A stretch of DNA of 64,000 nt from assembly GCF_008831285.2 (NCBI RefSeq), contig NC_045147.1, positions 10,287,427 through 10,351,426 of the forward strand, given 5' to 3'. The stretch comes from Nymphaea colorata (Eukaryota; Streptophyta; Magnoliopsida; Nymphaeales; Nymphaeaceae). Both the position numbers and the translations under genes were made by a program. The notes beneath the pieces were generated by a model. That model made no database searches. It was not told where the DNA came from and saw only the letters and a list, made by a program, of their open reading frames with translations. Positions within the stretch are counted from its first letter, which is position 1. Each line of letters opens with the position of its first letter. Shown one piece after another: positions 12,843 through 24,796 of the stretch.

Positions 12843-12972
12843 TTTGGCAACAGCAACACATTATTACTGTTCCGTGAGTTATATCAAAAAATTGAAGAAA
12901 ATTCAAGAAATGTTTACGAGTATTTTATAAAGGCAAATTCATGGACAGTAATAATGTGTAGCTTTTGCCAAA
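12843..12972. mobile_element. M1 MITE with long terminal inverted repeats
   Basis: 130 bp. The left end TTTGGCAACAGCAACACATT and the reverse complement of the right end, TTTGGCAAAAGCTACACATT, continue to match for about 35 bp (ATTACTGT.C.TGA). Non-coding core of about 60 bp. The fold would be a near-complete hairpin. Confidence 0.8.
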
Positions 12973-13959
12973 GGGCCGGACTGGCGTAGGTCATTCCTGA
13001 CTTTATTGATATCCAGGTGCAGGTGTCTCAATAATACCGGCTAGCGTACACTTTTGACTATATGGTTAGGTTGAAAAAAATGCTGTTGGAGTCATGCATT
13101 GAGTAGTTATTGGTTTGTCTACATGTGAATCAATGAAAAATGGGACCATGAATCTGCTAAAGTAGACCGAAAATTTAGCTGGGCAAATGAAGATAGTCTG
13201 AATAAAAAAGAATCTATAGTTGTTCCTTTGTTTTTTTATTAAAAAGAGAGAAGAGGTGCATGTGTCAAAGGTGAAAACTAGTTATAGCTATTATAGAGTG
13301 AAATGCTGAGGGCGGGGTTTTTTTAAATGTCCATGATAAGGTTGGTTTCAGATTGTTGATTCTGCTTTCTTGTCCAAATTAAAAGAAGCAGATACGTGCC
13401 TACAGAAGTCAAGAAAGTTTTGCGCTTAAAGAAGATGATTTTTTAATTCTTTCAAGGGAAATATACTGACTTTGGTGACCGACGTAATGAAGATATATAT
13501 ATATATATATACATTTCTTTTGATACGGGTCATAAATATGTTTTATTAAAAACCTAAGCCACATAAGTAGGACAATTTTGCTCAAGTACCAATACTGGTA
13601 TGGCAGGACGGCGGTACTGGTACGTGGGTATGACACTGGTACCTTTGAATGGGCTCCGGTTGAAACCGATCTAAACTGCAATTTTTCTTTTGTTTTAAGT
13701 TTTAAACGTTGTGTTCATGATGTATTGAGTCTGAATTTTGTTTTAAATTATGTAACTTAATTATGCATTTTAACAACTTATTTTGTTAGAAAAGTTTAAA
13801 TTAGAATTTGTACAGTCAACAGCGTTGCCTGTGATCTTAGAAGTGTTTTCTTTGTCGTGGAAAGAAAAGGCAATCAGACACTTGTTACACACAACTAACC
13901 CCATGAGAGAGTGCACTCATTCCCCGGCTTGTTTTTCAAGTTTGCTTCAACTTAAATTG

Positions 13960-14329
13960 GAGTTGAGATCTTCATGCTAAATTCACAACAAAGAGCACTT
14001 TGATCAAAGTTGAAGAAGCTTTTCCGTCAGCATAACGTAGTCCTGCTGCCCAACTCTATCTTGAGCATCAATAAAATGGAGGAACCAGAACATTCCACTC
14101 ACAAGTTGAGGGAGTGATTCGTTTTGCAATATGTGAAAGAATAGTTCCAATGGGGGCAAAGAACACCACTTTCTGCTGAGCACTAAAACATGGAAATTAT
14201 AACTTGCTGTAGCAAAAGTCCTTTGTGAATAATGCAAAGGTGTTTGTATGATAAAGTGCTGGGCCTAGTAATTAATGGGATCGATCGAGGTTTGCATCGG
14301 GGAGCGTATTTTGAAAGGTTAGAGGAATC

Positions 14330-14379
<50 letters not shown>

Positions 14380-16470
14380 CTATGCTATCTAATGAATGAA
14401 GGTCGTCCATTTAAACACAAATGGATAGTTGAGAAAAAAAAAAGAAAAAAGCTGTGTGCAACAGATCAAGTTGGATCAGATGGCTTTAGTTAGATGATTG
14501 ATTAACTTTAAAAAACTAGAGTCACTATTCAATATATATATATATATATAGTTTTTGTAGTCCTCCCATGGTTGGAAGGGATAATTCTCCCAACCTGATT
14601 TCATCAAAATACATCAGAATTTTATAGTAAGAAGGCCTACATGGTATATATCTCAGTGTGGTAGAATTTTAACATCAAAATTTCATTGTTTGGCATGGGA
14701 AGGTTCTCAACCACATAGATATACAGAACAATGTTATCATCAAACACCTTATCCAGAGATATGGCACATGATGTACTCATCTTAGACATTTGGGTGTCAA
14801 AGAAGTTGGTGTGGTGGGACAGAGCATAAAGCTGTCTTGCAGGCAATTGCAGTCTGATTCACATAGACACTAGTTATGCAAATCCAAAAAACCATAGTTG
14901 AATCTGACAGCTATATTTCCTTCACCTGTTACCTTTGATAAAGGTATGTATGTCCACATAACTTGTTAAAAAATGTAAAATGTGAATAACCTCTCCTCAC
15001 TCAAAAAGTGTCAATAAGGAAGTTTTTTTTTTTTTTTTTTTATAATATTCTAATGTCCTGACTAAAGCAGTCACGGCCATCTCCCTAACCCGATCTTCAT
15101 GGAAAGAACATGAAAAAGAGGGGGAAAAAAAAAAACTAGGGAACAGCATAAGCGTCGCCAGCCAGAAGATATAATTGATTAATTATTAAAAGAAAATAGT
15201 CTGTCAACCAAATAGCTGTACATGGTCCACTTGCCTCTTTAATTGGCCAGTGCCCCTACTTTCCGATGCAATGAATATGAAATGGGTACCCTACCACTAT
15301 ATGAGACATGTCCCAAAGATATTATAAAAACAGATTTGAGTTATAGAACTTTCAAATTCGAAATCTCGTAAGAGTTTTGAACTTTGAAGTTCATTATTGT
15401 TACACAATGATGGGCATGCGAATATGCGCAACCATTACGAAAGGAAATAAAACTTCAATTGAGAGAGCTCAGTCGGTTGTCGTTCGGAAGCATAACAGCT
15501 AACACTAATGGCAGAGTTAAAAAAAATTTAGCTGATTCGGCTGCATTACCCGATTCTCGCCTAAGTTTGCTTAACGGGAGCTAGCACCTTGTAACAGCAC
15601 CATGACCACACAATTTAAAAGGGATGTAATGTACCACCTTTAATATATATTCAAGGGGGCCATTTGGCAATGGAAACAGTAGCTAGCTCCTTTACTCATG
15701 CAATATAAATTACTGCTCCATGGTTAAACGAAAGAGAGGTCGATAAGAAGCAAGGTTAGGTGAGAACTTGTGCTTTTTGTCGCGAGAGCTTAATTATAGC
15801 TTCAAAATTTTAACAGGGGCCAAAATAAAAACTTTCAAATTCTTATATATATTAAACTGAATTTTTAAAGTTCTCCTTTCCTTTCCATTGATCACCCCAT
15901 AAAAGCAGCATTGCCTAATTGCTCTATCCGTTTTCCTTCTTCCTTCTCTTTTGATTGGTATGACAATTCATCTGAGATGTCAAATATCTGGGTCGTCCGG
16001 CGCTATTCATGGGACGTAAGAACAAATTTAGGATTTGTTCTCATGGATTTCTACTGAAAAGAAAACAAGTTGTTTGTTTAATTGAATCAGAGACTCCGGC
16101 TGAAAATTGTAAAGTGCTCTTCTTTCATAAGATTAACGAACGTGAGAAAAGGAAAAGAGCAAAAGCTCAAAGACTCATCACGATGACAAAGTGAGGATTA
16201 AATAGTTTCTTTAGACGCACATACCTAAAAAAGAGATCATGGCGTATAAGAATGAAGATAAATGGCGATAGAAATTTGCATATCTTGAGATGGTGACTGG
16301 TGAGGAGGAGAAGGTAACGATATCCCCAATCTAGTCTAGGGGAATAATTGAAAAAGAAAAAGCACACGTCGTTGGGTGGTGGCCTTTTTTTATATTTGCA
16401 ATTTATGGATATTTGTCACTTTCCAAACAACGTTACTGGCTTTTGGATGCATAAACTTATAGCCAGCAAT
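13960..16470. repeat. non-coding block B, partner of block A
   Basis: Degenerate second copy of block A. PRX1 lies between the two, so the arrangement suggests an old duplication of a peroxidase-containing segment whose second gene is gone. B ends where Copia remnants start at about 16.5 kb. Short open frames (e.g. 16009-16194) have no counterpart in A and look accidental. Confidence 0.65.
14335..14377. repeat. (TA)n microsatellite
   Basis: Uninterrupted TA run, 43 bp. Confidence 0.9.
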
Positions 16471-16499
16471 AAGCTCAGTAGACAACACATAATATCAAA

Positions 16500-16830
16500 A
16501 TACATCTTAAGTAATACTAGGCATTGCCGCTCAAATGTCTGAATATACTATATCAATCAAACCACTAACTGGTGTTGAGGTCTTGTTGTAGGACAAATGA
16601 TGACTTTTCCCCATTTGACAAGCCTTATACACTTTATTTTTAATAAAGTCATCAAAAGGTAAAGTAAATTTATTTAAAATATTTTTTACAAGACTTGGAG
16701 ACAAGTGACCTAATCCCTAGTGCTAGACATTGATTAAGTCCTTTCTAGACGTTTATGCTTGCCGGTCATCGCCACATTATACAAATCATCTCCACTTTTC
16801 CCTCACAGTGGATTTTTCTTTGACACTCGA
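16500..16830 (-). pseudogene. Copia polyprotein remnant (gag-pre-integrase)
   Basis: Minus-strand translation across stops and frame changes gives KACQMGKSHHLSYNKTSTP followed by LIDIVYSDI. This corresponds to the Copia CxxCQxGKSHRLPF zinc-finger end and the start of the integrase core (LIHSDVWGP). It is heavily decayed and has no complete frame. Confidence 0.65.
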
Positions 16831-16989
16831 TCCTTCAGATAATCAGATAATATGACAATAGCAATCCAGGTGAAACTCAAAACACATATTATTATCTCTC
16901 GCAAACCTTTGAACGGCACTGTCCATATCATCGACAGGTCATGTTTGTGAATTAATCACATTGGTTCTGCCTCTTTTGATTCTTTTATA

Positions 16990-17400
16990 ATGAATGGTGT
17001 GTTACATTTTTCCTTATGTGACCAAGAAGCTATTGTCGGTTCGAACATCTGCTAGAGATAATAATGCTCATTTTGAATGTCATGTCTTCACACACCTCGA
17101 TAGAACAGAGTTGTTTAAGCGTCGACATCGTCAAGTTGTAGAACGTGTTCTCACCATGATGGTTGAAACTGATCATATACCACAAAAATATTGGTTGTAT
17201 GAATTTTCAACTGTCACTTATTTGATGAGTACATAAAACTTCAACAATGATCTTGAATGGAAAAAGTCCTATTGAGATGATTTTTTGAGTTCACTCCCAA
17301 CTATGAGTCTTTTAAAAGTATTGAGACGTGCATGGGACCCTTATCTTAGAACGTCTCGCAAACATAAGTTTGAAGCAAAATCGAAATAATTTGTGTTCAT
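16990..17400 (+). pseudogene. Copia integrase C-terminal remnant
   Basis: Plus-strand reading contains RRHRQVVERVLTMMVETDHIPQKYW and then, after stops, LNGKSPIEMIF, YLRTSRKHKFEAKSK and FVFMRY. These match the Copia blocks VERKHRHIVETGLTLL..PLKYW, LNGKSPYE and YLRPYNKHKLE..CVFLGY. Orientation is opposite to the adjacent gag-pre-integrase remnant. Confidence 0.75.
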
Positions 17401-17499
17401 GAGATACTTCCCAAGGCACCATTGTAGCAAAGTTAGTTATTATCCCCACATGAAAACTTTTGCTTTTCTCTAGTTCATGAAATTCATCAAAGACCCAGA

Positions 17500-18890
17500 G
17501 CTCATAATAATTGTTTATCCCCATTGTAGCAAAGTAATAAGTTTCGGAGAATGTATATTTCCCGACATATCATATTTCATAAATATCATTACCCCTCCAA
17601 GAATTCTAATGCTATGAATTGTAGCCAACATGTATTACGTAAATTATATAGTGAACCTATTATTTCAAGCAAAGCAAACTGATGAACATCAGTTTCCCAC
17701 AAGCTGATCATGAAGTTAAAAAATAAAATTTTAAAGTGGTGCAATAGTCAAAATCTACACCCGCTGCTCTCAGTACTCTACCGCTCTTCTTGCAATTATT
17801 TGAAGGACTCACTGTATTTTTCAGCGAACCAAATTTCCCAAAATTTTTCACAGGTCTCACTATATTTTTCAGATTTTTATAAGGCTTAACCAAATTAAAA
17901 AAATTTGAACACAGCCAAATTTATCAAACAACTCCCCTTGGCTCTACCCTGCTTATAAGGGTTTTGGACTCGACAAAATAGGCCATCACAGTACTTTAAT
18001 TTGTTCATCAAGTCTTGCTTATTCCTACAGTCACTCCAATCTCTTTTGATGTACTTTAAATGAGAATGGATGAAATCTGCCACTTGAACAGGCTGCATGG
18101 GACCGGATTGAAACAAATAGTTTGTTGGCTGAGTTTACAAGTTATATGTGTGTGTAAAATGCACTCAATTGTTCCCATTTCCGAACTGGCTTCACCAATT
18201 CCTAAATTTTATAGGGTTTTACAGATTAATAATCTAATATATAGGCGTGACATGCATGATTAAAATTCTACAAAATGATATATACATAGATTTTTACTTT
18301 TTCCACCTGTAAAAAATGAGTTTTACAAGAAAATTAAAATTTCAGAGCGTTGATTTAAAATCTTACATGTAAATACAAGACATGATCACCTTTCTTATCC
18401 TAACCTTTTTTTTCTTAATGTAAAAATCACATCTACAAAGTAAATTGTAGAAAATTGAGTGAAAAACAAAAGGACGAGTCATTAGACCTCTAGATGTATG
18501 TACGTGCTTTTCCTTTCTTTCTGGCAAAACGGCAGTGTAGTAACATTAAAGCTTTCTCTGTATGTATATAGATATATGTAGATAGTTAATGGATGTCTCA
18601 CAGAGGGAGAGAGAGAATTGGATTGATCAGCCTCAAGGAAAAAACAAGAAAACAAAAAGAAAAAAAATAAAATGAACTAGAAACAACAAAAACCAAGGAA
18701 CCCAAATGTTGCCATAGAAGGCAAAGTTAGTTTGATTATTCATGAACAAGCTGTTCCAGTTATAACAAGAAGCATAACAGGTAGAGGGGAATTAGAGGGG
18801 AAGAATCACCAGTAAGAAAGCGAAAGAGTTTGTGTCCTGTGGAATAAGTGCAGATTGCCCTCTTCTTCCCCATCTTCGTCTTGGACCCAT
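17500..18890. other. intergenic, unrecognised
   Basis: A minus-strand open frame at 17895-18116 (73 residues, with FIHSHLKYIKRDWSDC) has protein-like composition but no family I recognise; the rest is AT-rich. Confidence 0.4.
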
Positions 18891-18899
18891 ATCTCTCTC

Positions 18900-18995
18900 T
18901 CTCTCTCTCTCAAACCATGCTGATGGAAGGAGGGAGGCTCCTCCCATTCAGCTCGAAGGTACCAGAATGGCACCCTTAAATCCATATGGCAGTCG
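18900..18995 (+). other. possible orphan first exon
   Basis: A (CT)n leader is followed by an ATG (18917) reading MLMEGGRLLPFSSK, then AAGGTACC, which could be a donor. This looks like the start of a plant gene, but no further exon is found before the purine-rich tandem repeat. Confidence 0.25.
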
Positions 18996-18997
18996 CT

Positions 18998-19272
18998 GAC
19001 ATCATAGAGGCGCTCTTACCACGCCAGCAGAGCGGAGAAGAGAGAGGAGAAGGAAAGACGGAAAGAGGGAAAAATATTGAGGCGACAGGGAGAAGAGGAG
19101 ACAAAAGGAATGAGGGAAGCTGTGGGAGGAATGTAAATCCGGCGATGGCCGTCATGGACTTCCGACATCATAGAGGCGCTCTTACCACGCCAGCAGAGGG
19201 GAGAGGAGAGAGGAGAAGGAAAGTCGGAAAGAGGGAAAAATATTGAGGCGACAGGGAGAAGAGGAGACAAAA
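18998..19272. repeat. 109-bp repeat, two copies 166 bp apart
   Basis: Copies 18998-19106 and 19164-19272 begin GACATCATAGAGGCGCTC and end GAGGAGACAAAA, differing at very few positions; purine-rich (GGAGAAGGAAAG). The spacer (GGCGATGGCCGTCATGGAC) also resembles sequence before copy 1, so the unit may be 166 bp. Confidence 0.85.
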
Positions 19273-19384
19273 TATACACATAAATCCTCACCTCATCGGC
19301 TCGCCCAGAATCGTTCCCTCAGGTCAACTGAAATTGGGCGTAAATAGAAAAAAGATGGTTTTCTAATTTCAATCTGAAGTGGAA

Positions 19385-19580
19385 CCCAAAGCTAGTTGAC
19401 AAATTTAATTATAATTTAATTTTATTTTATAAATTTATATTTTAATTGTTGTATTCCCAAAACAATTGGTAAGTTTATCATATATAAAAAAATTAAAAAA
19501 TTATGTTTTGACTTCACTCAAAATTTTAAAACAACAGTTCAACTTTTGCAACAAAAAATTCCTTAATCAACCCTTACCCC
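19385..19580 (+). mobile_element. decayed R1 copy
   Basis: ATATATAAAAAAATTAAAA, then ATGTTTTGACTTCACTC, AAAATTTTAAAA and AAAAAATTCC follow R1 order; the GGCGGAGC ends are lost. Confidence 0.4.
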
Positions 19581-19818
19581 TATATATTAAAAGAAATGAG
19601 TTTAAATGTGTCATCTAAACATCGAAATAATTATTCAAATCTAATTAAAAATTATTTTTCAAACATAACATGCAGGTGCATAAAAAGCAGACTAAAATTT
19701 GAGGGTAGACATAATGGAAAAATCCGCTTGTGCCTGTCCGTCCCCCAATAGAATGACTCTCTTTGTTATGCTGCGGCTTGACCTTAATTCTCACTTTCAC
19801 TTTTATCTACCTACAAAC

Positions 19819-19883
<65 letters not shown>

Positions 19884-20960
19884 CTTAATTTTTAACAGAG
19901 TAGACTACATTTGAAACCTATATAACATAAATGCAAAACTTGTTGACTAAGAATTTTCTCATTTCATTGAGTTAATTGGAATAATATGTGTTACATTAGT
20001 AAAAAAAGTGTTCAATGGTATATAAGATAATTTATTAGTCATTTTTCCTTTATTACAATTTTATGTTCTTTTATATAAAATTGTATATTAAATCTAATGA
20101 TTAATTTATTAAATCGAACAATTTGTCATTTTCCTACTAGTTAAAGGTTTTTGTTTTCAAATTTATAAATTATGTGTTATATATAAAAAAAACCTAAGAC
20201 TTTTGAATAAATTATATGATTATACAAATAATTTACTTGATTGATTAAATAAGTAATTGATAATTCGATAAATAAAAACTTGGAGTTCAGTAGTTTTTTA
20301 TATTAAATATATTTGTTTGAGATTATGCAAGTAAAGATGGTTTCAACTTTAAATGAATATCATAATGCGTTTAAGATGTTCTATGTATTATAAAACATAT
20401 TTTCTTTTAAGTTGGTTTTAAAAAAAAAAGTATATTTTTTGCTATCAACATTTTTTTTCATACGTGTGACGTACATGCAAATATTTTTTTTTTGAAACCT
20501 GCCATTTTTTAAATACATAATATAGCTATTCTTGTAACCAATTTGACATAACGGTCCACTAAAAATGTCTTTTTTATATTTTTAAAAATTTCCATTTTGT
20601 TGAATTTCTTGGTTGAAGTTTTCTTTATTATTTCAATTACATAAATATATTATTTAAGATATAGTGCTTAGTTGATGCCTTAACTATAATAGTTTGTTTG
20701 ATTACAAAAAAAAAAAAACATAGTATTATTTAATTAATTAATTAGTTCTATATGAAATAGTTTTAAATATTTTAAGTTAAATGGTGTATATGATTTCAAT
20801 AACAATATTATTATATGCCACTCCATGTAAGTCAGCTCTTAGTAAGATTATGCTATATATAATATTTCTCTTGTGTCATGATGTTAAGTTAGTGCGTTTA
20901 GTTAGACCTTTTGCCCAAAAGGTCATACCATTGTTATAGGGTGCAACTTACACACCAACT
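19580..20960. other. AT-rich intergenic DNA
   Basis: About 1.4 kb of very AT-rich sequence with a TA microsatellite; I see no gene or defined element. Confidence 0.6.
19824..19879. repeat. (TA)n microsatellite
   Basis: Uninterrupted TA run, 56 bp, in intergenic DNA. Confidence 0.9.
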
Positions 20961-20964
20961 CAGC

Positions 20965-21240
20965 ATTTGGATATTAGATCTCATCGTTCGGATTTGGATA
21001 TCGGCTTACACGGTTTGTTTTCAGATATGAAGCCACACGATTCGGATATCAGCTCTTGCTGTTCGGATTCGGATATACCTGTTAAGATAGTTAGTATCCG
21101 ATCAAATATTTACTTAAAACTGAATCCGAATTCGATCGGATATTATTTCTTAAATTCGAATCCGATATAATTTCTCAATCGGATGTCAAATTGCTTACCA
21201 TGTCCGATTTTTAAAAGCAATTCGAATCTGATCCGTTGAT
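20965..21240 (+). mobile_element. partial R2 copy
   Basis: Repeated GATTCGGATAT and TCGGATATTATTTCTTAAAT motifs, ending in CGAATCTGATCCGTTGATG. The open frame across it follows the repetitive GGATAT periodicity and is not a gene. Confidence 0.5.
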
Positions 21241-21244
21241 GAAT

Positions 21245-22540
21245 CCATTTTCCTATTATCTGTTTTGACTAAGTTTTGCTTGGTTACCAATTGGCAACTC
21301 ATGTGAGGAGAAGGCACAGCATAGTTAATTGGGTTGATGAGCTAGTAAAGTCTCGTGATCTATTTTTGTAGGTGCTATTCATTTAAACTATAAATGATCA
21401 TCATTATCGAATTAAAGGGTATAACTCTATGTTTCTTTTAAGTTCCAAAACAACCCTAAACCTAATGAGTAAAAAAAAGAGGGAAAAGAGTTTCGATCTC
21501 TTCAGTGTATCTCCTCCCCATAACCCTTGAATCAACCCATCATCCTTGAAGACCCTAACCTTCAATTAAGGTTCTTCGCCTAAACCATCTATAGATCTTG
21601 CTCAACTCCGGCACCTGGCTGATTGAAGTGTTCAGTTATCTTACAAGTCTGTTGTCCCTCCCTTACTTGAAGGCCATAGTCGATGCACACTTGTCCTTTA
21701 TTGCGTGCTCAATAAAATGGTCAAGTTACGTTCTATACGAAGCTGTGAAGGGAAATAAAGTTATTAACTAAATGTTACTTCATCATCGACATTGTTTCGT
21801 CATTTTTTTTTATTAAGCTTTTCAATTCCATTGCCAAAACAATTTACTTTGAGCTTTGATCTAATTGTGATGGCTCGCGAAGCTGGTCATATGTACATCT
21901 TTAACTCTCTGAATTATTAAGCTTTTCAATTCCATTGACAAAACCATTTACTTTGAGCTGTGATTGAATTGTGATGGCATGCTAAGCTGGTCATATGTAC
22001 ATCTTATGTAATGGTCAAAATACATTTCGTAAGTTAAAAAAAAAAAAAAAACTTTTGTAGGAAAAAAAATATGAATACTTAAAAAGATTAAAAAACAATT
22101 TTTTTGAAAAATCTACAAAATACCCTTGTTTCAACTCACTGTCGATCGCACGACCTTTTCCTCCATTGTTGTTTGTTCCATTACTTTTGGCGCCATATTC
22201 CCTCCATTGCTCTTTGTTTCATTCATTTTGGCTGCCATTGGCCCACATGATGTAGGAAGGAGAAGAATACCTCGGGGGGCACATCTGGATAAACTCATCC
22301 ACTGTCCATACACGTGGTTTCATCTTTTCTCACTTCTCATTAATGCTTCCACACCAACGTGGGGTCTTCATGCTCAAACGTCAAAGCATATCAATGAAGA
22401 TGGAAGCCAAAAAGACGAACGCCATTAATTCTGAAGGAAGCGACAAAGACTTCTTGCTATAAATTATTCAGGAAACGGAAATTCGTCAGAAATTGCGGCT
22501 AATTCTTCAAAGCATTAGGTCCAGGATTACGGCTTTATGT
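21245..22540. other. upstream of the Bowman-Birk gene, no gene
   Basis: Holds the 89-bp repeat. 22126-22428 is open on both strands but has no recognisable motif or splice partner. Confidence 0.5.
21812..22004. repeat. 89-bp direct repeat, 104-bp period
   Basis: ATTAAGCTTTTCAATTCCAT through GGTCATATGTACATCT occurs at 21812-21900 and 21916-22004 with a few substitutions. No coding frame. Confidence 0.8.
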
Positions 22541-22542
22541 AC

Positions 22543-22550
22543 TATAAATA
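22543..22550 (+). promoter_or_regulatory. TATA box of the Bowman-Birk gene
   Basis: TATAAATA, 105 bp upstream of the ATG; predicted 5' UTR about 75 nt. Confidence 0.6.
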
Positions 22551-22655
22551 CTTCAGACGAGATCGAAGCTGGTCATGGTGCCAGTTACGTTTGCTCTCAG
22601 AGAAGAAACGATTGTCTTCTGGTGCAGTTGGAAGAAGTAAATCAGTCGGCAGAAG

Positions 22656-23132
22656 ATGGAGGGGAAGAGAGTTGCGTTTCTCCTGCTTGCGGCGACTCTT
22701 GCCATCTTTCTTGCTTCCTGCAGGGTTAAAGCGGACAAAGTTGACGTGCCTTACGTTGTGGGCGTCAATGCTAATGGCTTCTATGGAGGTCAATATTAAT
22801 CTCCAGCATTTCTCTTCTGTTGTCTACATACGTTTCATCTTTACTTCCTCAGATTCAAATGGTTTTCATAACTCTCATTTGTGTGTACTTACAACTGTGT
22901 GGGTGACCGACTTAAATGGAATATTGGTGCAGAATCAAAGGCTGGAGCAGACTGTTGTGATCGATGCGGTTGTTTCGAGACCTTGCCTTTGCAGTGCTTC
23001 TGTAACGATATCAAGAGCTACTGCCCTCCTTCATGTGTAAAATGCGGCTGCACCAAATCCATTCCTCCCCAGTGCAAGTGTGCAGATGTTAATCCGAGCT
23101 TCTGCTCCACTCCCTGCCGACCAAAACCGTGA
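22656..23132 (+). CDS. Bowman-Birk serine proteinase inhibitor, double-headed, 2 exons
   Basis: Small secreted inhibitor of serine proteinases. Exon 1 is 22656-22788, the intron 22789-22932 (144 bp, GT-AG, phase 1), exon 2 22933-23132; the product is 110 residues. A signal peptide covers about residues 1-26, followed by a short propeptide (DKVDVPYVVG onward) and a C-terminal domain with exactly 14 cysteines in the two-loop BBI order, starting CCDRCGC. Loop 2 is CTKSIPPQC, the canonical trypsin loop with Lys at P1. Loop 1 is CFETLPLQC, so P1 is Glu, P2 is Phe rather than Thr and P1' is Thr. The disulfide frame and the P3' Pro are intact in both loops. The family is best known from legumes and grasses. 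The start is the first in-frame ATG before the signal peptide and lies 105 bp after a TATA box. No paralogue is seen in the window. Trypsin inhibition through loop 2 is a family-based expectation; the target of loop 1 is unknown. Confidence 0.93.
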
Positions 23133-23240
23133 GGAAATCGTCGCCTAGGAGGCCAATCAAGACATCGCTGCAAGAATGTTCTAAGCGTCTGATAAAGAAT
23201 GTTAAGTGTGTAATAAATGATGACTTGTAGTGTGGGTCAG

Positions 23241-23246
23241 AATAAA
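23241..23246 (+). terminator. polyadenylation signal of the Bowman-Birk gene
   Basis: AATAAA 108 bp after the stop codon, preceded by TGTG-rich sequence. Confidence 0.5.
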
Positions 23247-23885
23247 ATGAACTTTTGAGTTGTTTTCTCTTTATAGTTGAATTGGTTTTTATTGGATGTT
23301 GAGTTTTGCTGAGTTAATTTGTTTTTTTTGAGAGAATAGGAGGTTAACAAATCATCGCCAATAAAAAAAATGCCCAAAGTCTCTTTCATTCCTCTTGCTT
23401 CTAGGGTCTGAACTGTTTCTAGGACCTAGATGATGAGATATGGTACACCCTCTTTATTGAGCTTCACGATCCAAAACTATTTCTGCTCTCAAAATAATGT
23501 CACCCATAGGAATCAAACAGACAACTCAATTGAAGCTGTTAGGTTTGTCATTGTAGTTTTGATTTTCTTGAAGCATTTTTTGGGTTACTTTTTTCTTCTT
23601 TCCTATTATGTACTGATCAACTCTCAGAAAATTCTATTTGAGAGAAAAGGAAAGATGTAGATGAGATGAAAACTAAAAGGAAAGAAGAAATTAACTATAC
23701 CAAGTGTGCGGTACTGGTCAAAATTTCTTGACCAGCCATCTCAATTTCAGCAACTTTGACCGTGAAGATATGTTTTGACTTGGGTGCTTCTCTTTTGTTT
23801 GTTCTTCGTTTACACAAGCCACAGTCCTTGTGTTGTGAAGATTGTGAATTTGATTATTTTTTCAGCCCAAGAGTGGGGCGATTAA

Positions 23886-24020
23886 GTTTTCTATAGAGCT
23901 GTTTGACAATAATAATATACTTGGCTTTGCAGCAATAAAAATATTTGTTAAACATAACATTACATGCCTCAATTTTTATAGCAAATACACGAAATAGTAA
24001 CATAACGTTTGCTAAACTAC
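23886..24020. mobile_element. possible M1-related MITE
   Basis: Left GTTTGACAATAATAATAT and right AACATAACGTTTGCTAAAC are weak inverted repeats around an AT-rich core of M1 size. Confidence 0.35.
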
Positions 24021-24759
24021 CCCTATAGTACTGTAACTGTGGAACGAAACTTAGAGAGCAAAAGTAAGCCCCAAATAAGCATAGGGTTTCAAGAGAGTTG
24101 GATTTCGAATGTAAGATTCTTTTTCATTTCCTTGTTGAATATAAGACTAGTCAAATCTCCAAGAGGAACGGGTCAGGAGCAGTTCTTTAGATACACATAT
24201 AGGAGACATTTATTCAGTCATATTGCTTGGGAACCATAAAAGCGTGAACCTGGGTTTGATGGTTTCAGTATCCATTTGCATAATATGGTCCAGAGTCCAA
24301 GTGGGTACTTAATACGGCTCCACATAATATATTCTGGTCCTAGAAATCTACAAGTCTGGTTAGAATCAGATGAGGTAGAATGAAATTGAAAATGCGGGCC
24401 AGAACTGTACCCATTGCCATCTCTAGTACTACTCAGTCTTCATGTTTACATGTGTCGAGATTTGGATTTTTAATTCAACCTTGTATTTGATTTAAACTCA
24501 AACACATAATGTCAAGCCTGAATCGAACTAGAAATCAGACTTTGTTGTCTTTGTTAAATCTCACTCTCGTCATCATGTATGGATTTGAGCCAGTACCTAG
24601 ATATACAATACCTGGTTCGATTACCGGAACCAGACCCCAAAAAACTGCAACAAAAAAGTGACTTGTATAACTGGGTTGGGCCTACTCGAGCCAGTATGAA
24701 CCATAAAATTCTACTTGCTCTGGATGGAACTTGTTTTCAAACTGATAAGAAGAGCGCAC

Positions 24760-24761
<2 letters not shown>

Positions 24762-24793
<32 letters not shown>
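24762..24793. repeat. (GA)n microsatellite
   Basis: 16 GA units. The open frame ending in RERERE crosses it and is not a gene. Confidence 0.9.

Positions 24794-24796
<3 letters not shown>

Larger units (their letters stand above)
11459..13959. other. PRX1 downstream region, no gene
   Basis: M1 MITEs, a TCGAG repeat and AT-rich DNA. A minus-strand open frame at 12169-12432 (87 residues, with SASHDYMASLEGQEWATAYN) lies between MITE-like ends. I recognise no family and no splice partners. Confidence 0.5.

Noticed and set aside
17895-18116. 73-residue minus-strand frame
   Set aside because: No recognisable family or gene structure; could be a decayed exon, but support is lacking.
22537-23040. 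167-residue plus-strand frame over the Bowman-Birk gene
   Set aside because: Runs through the intron out of frame with the cysteine-rich domain; the two-exon model gives all 14 cysteines.
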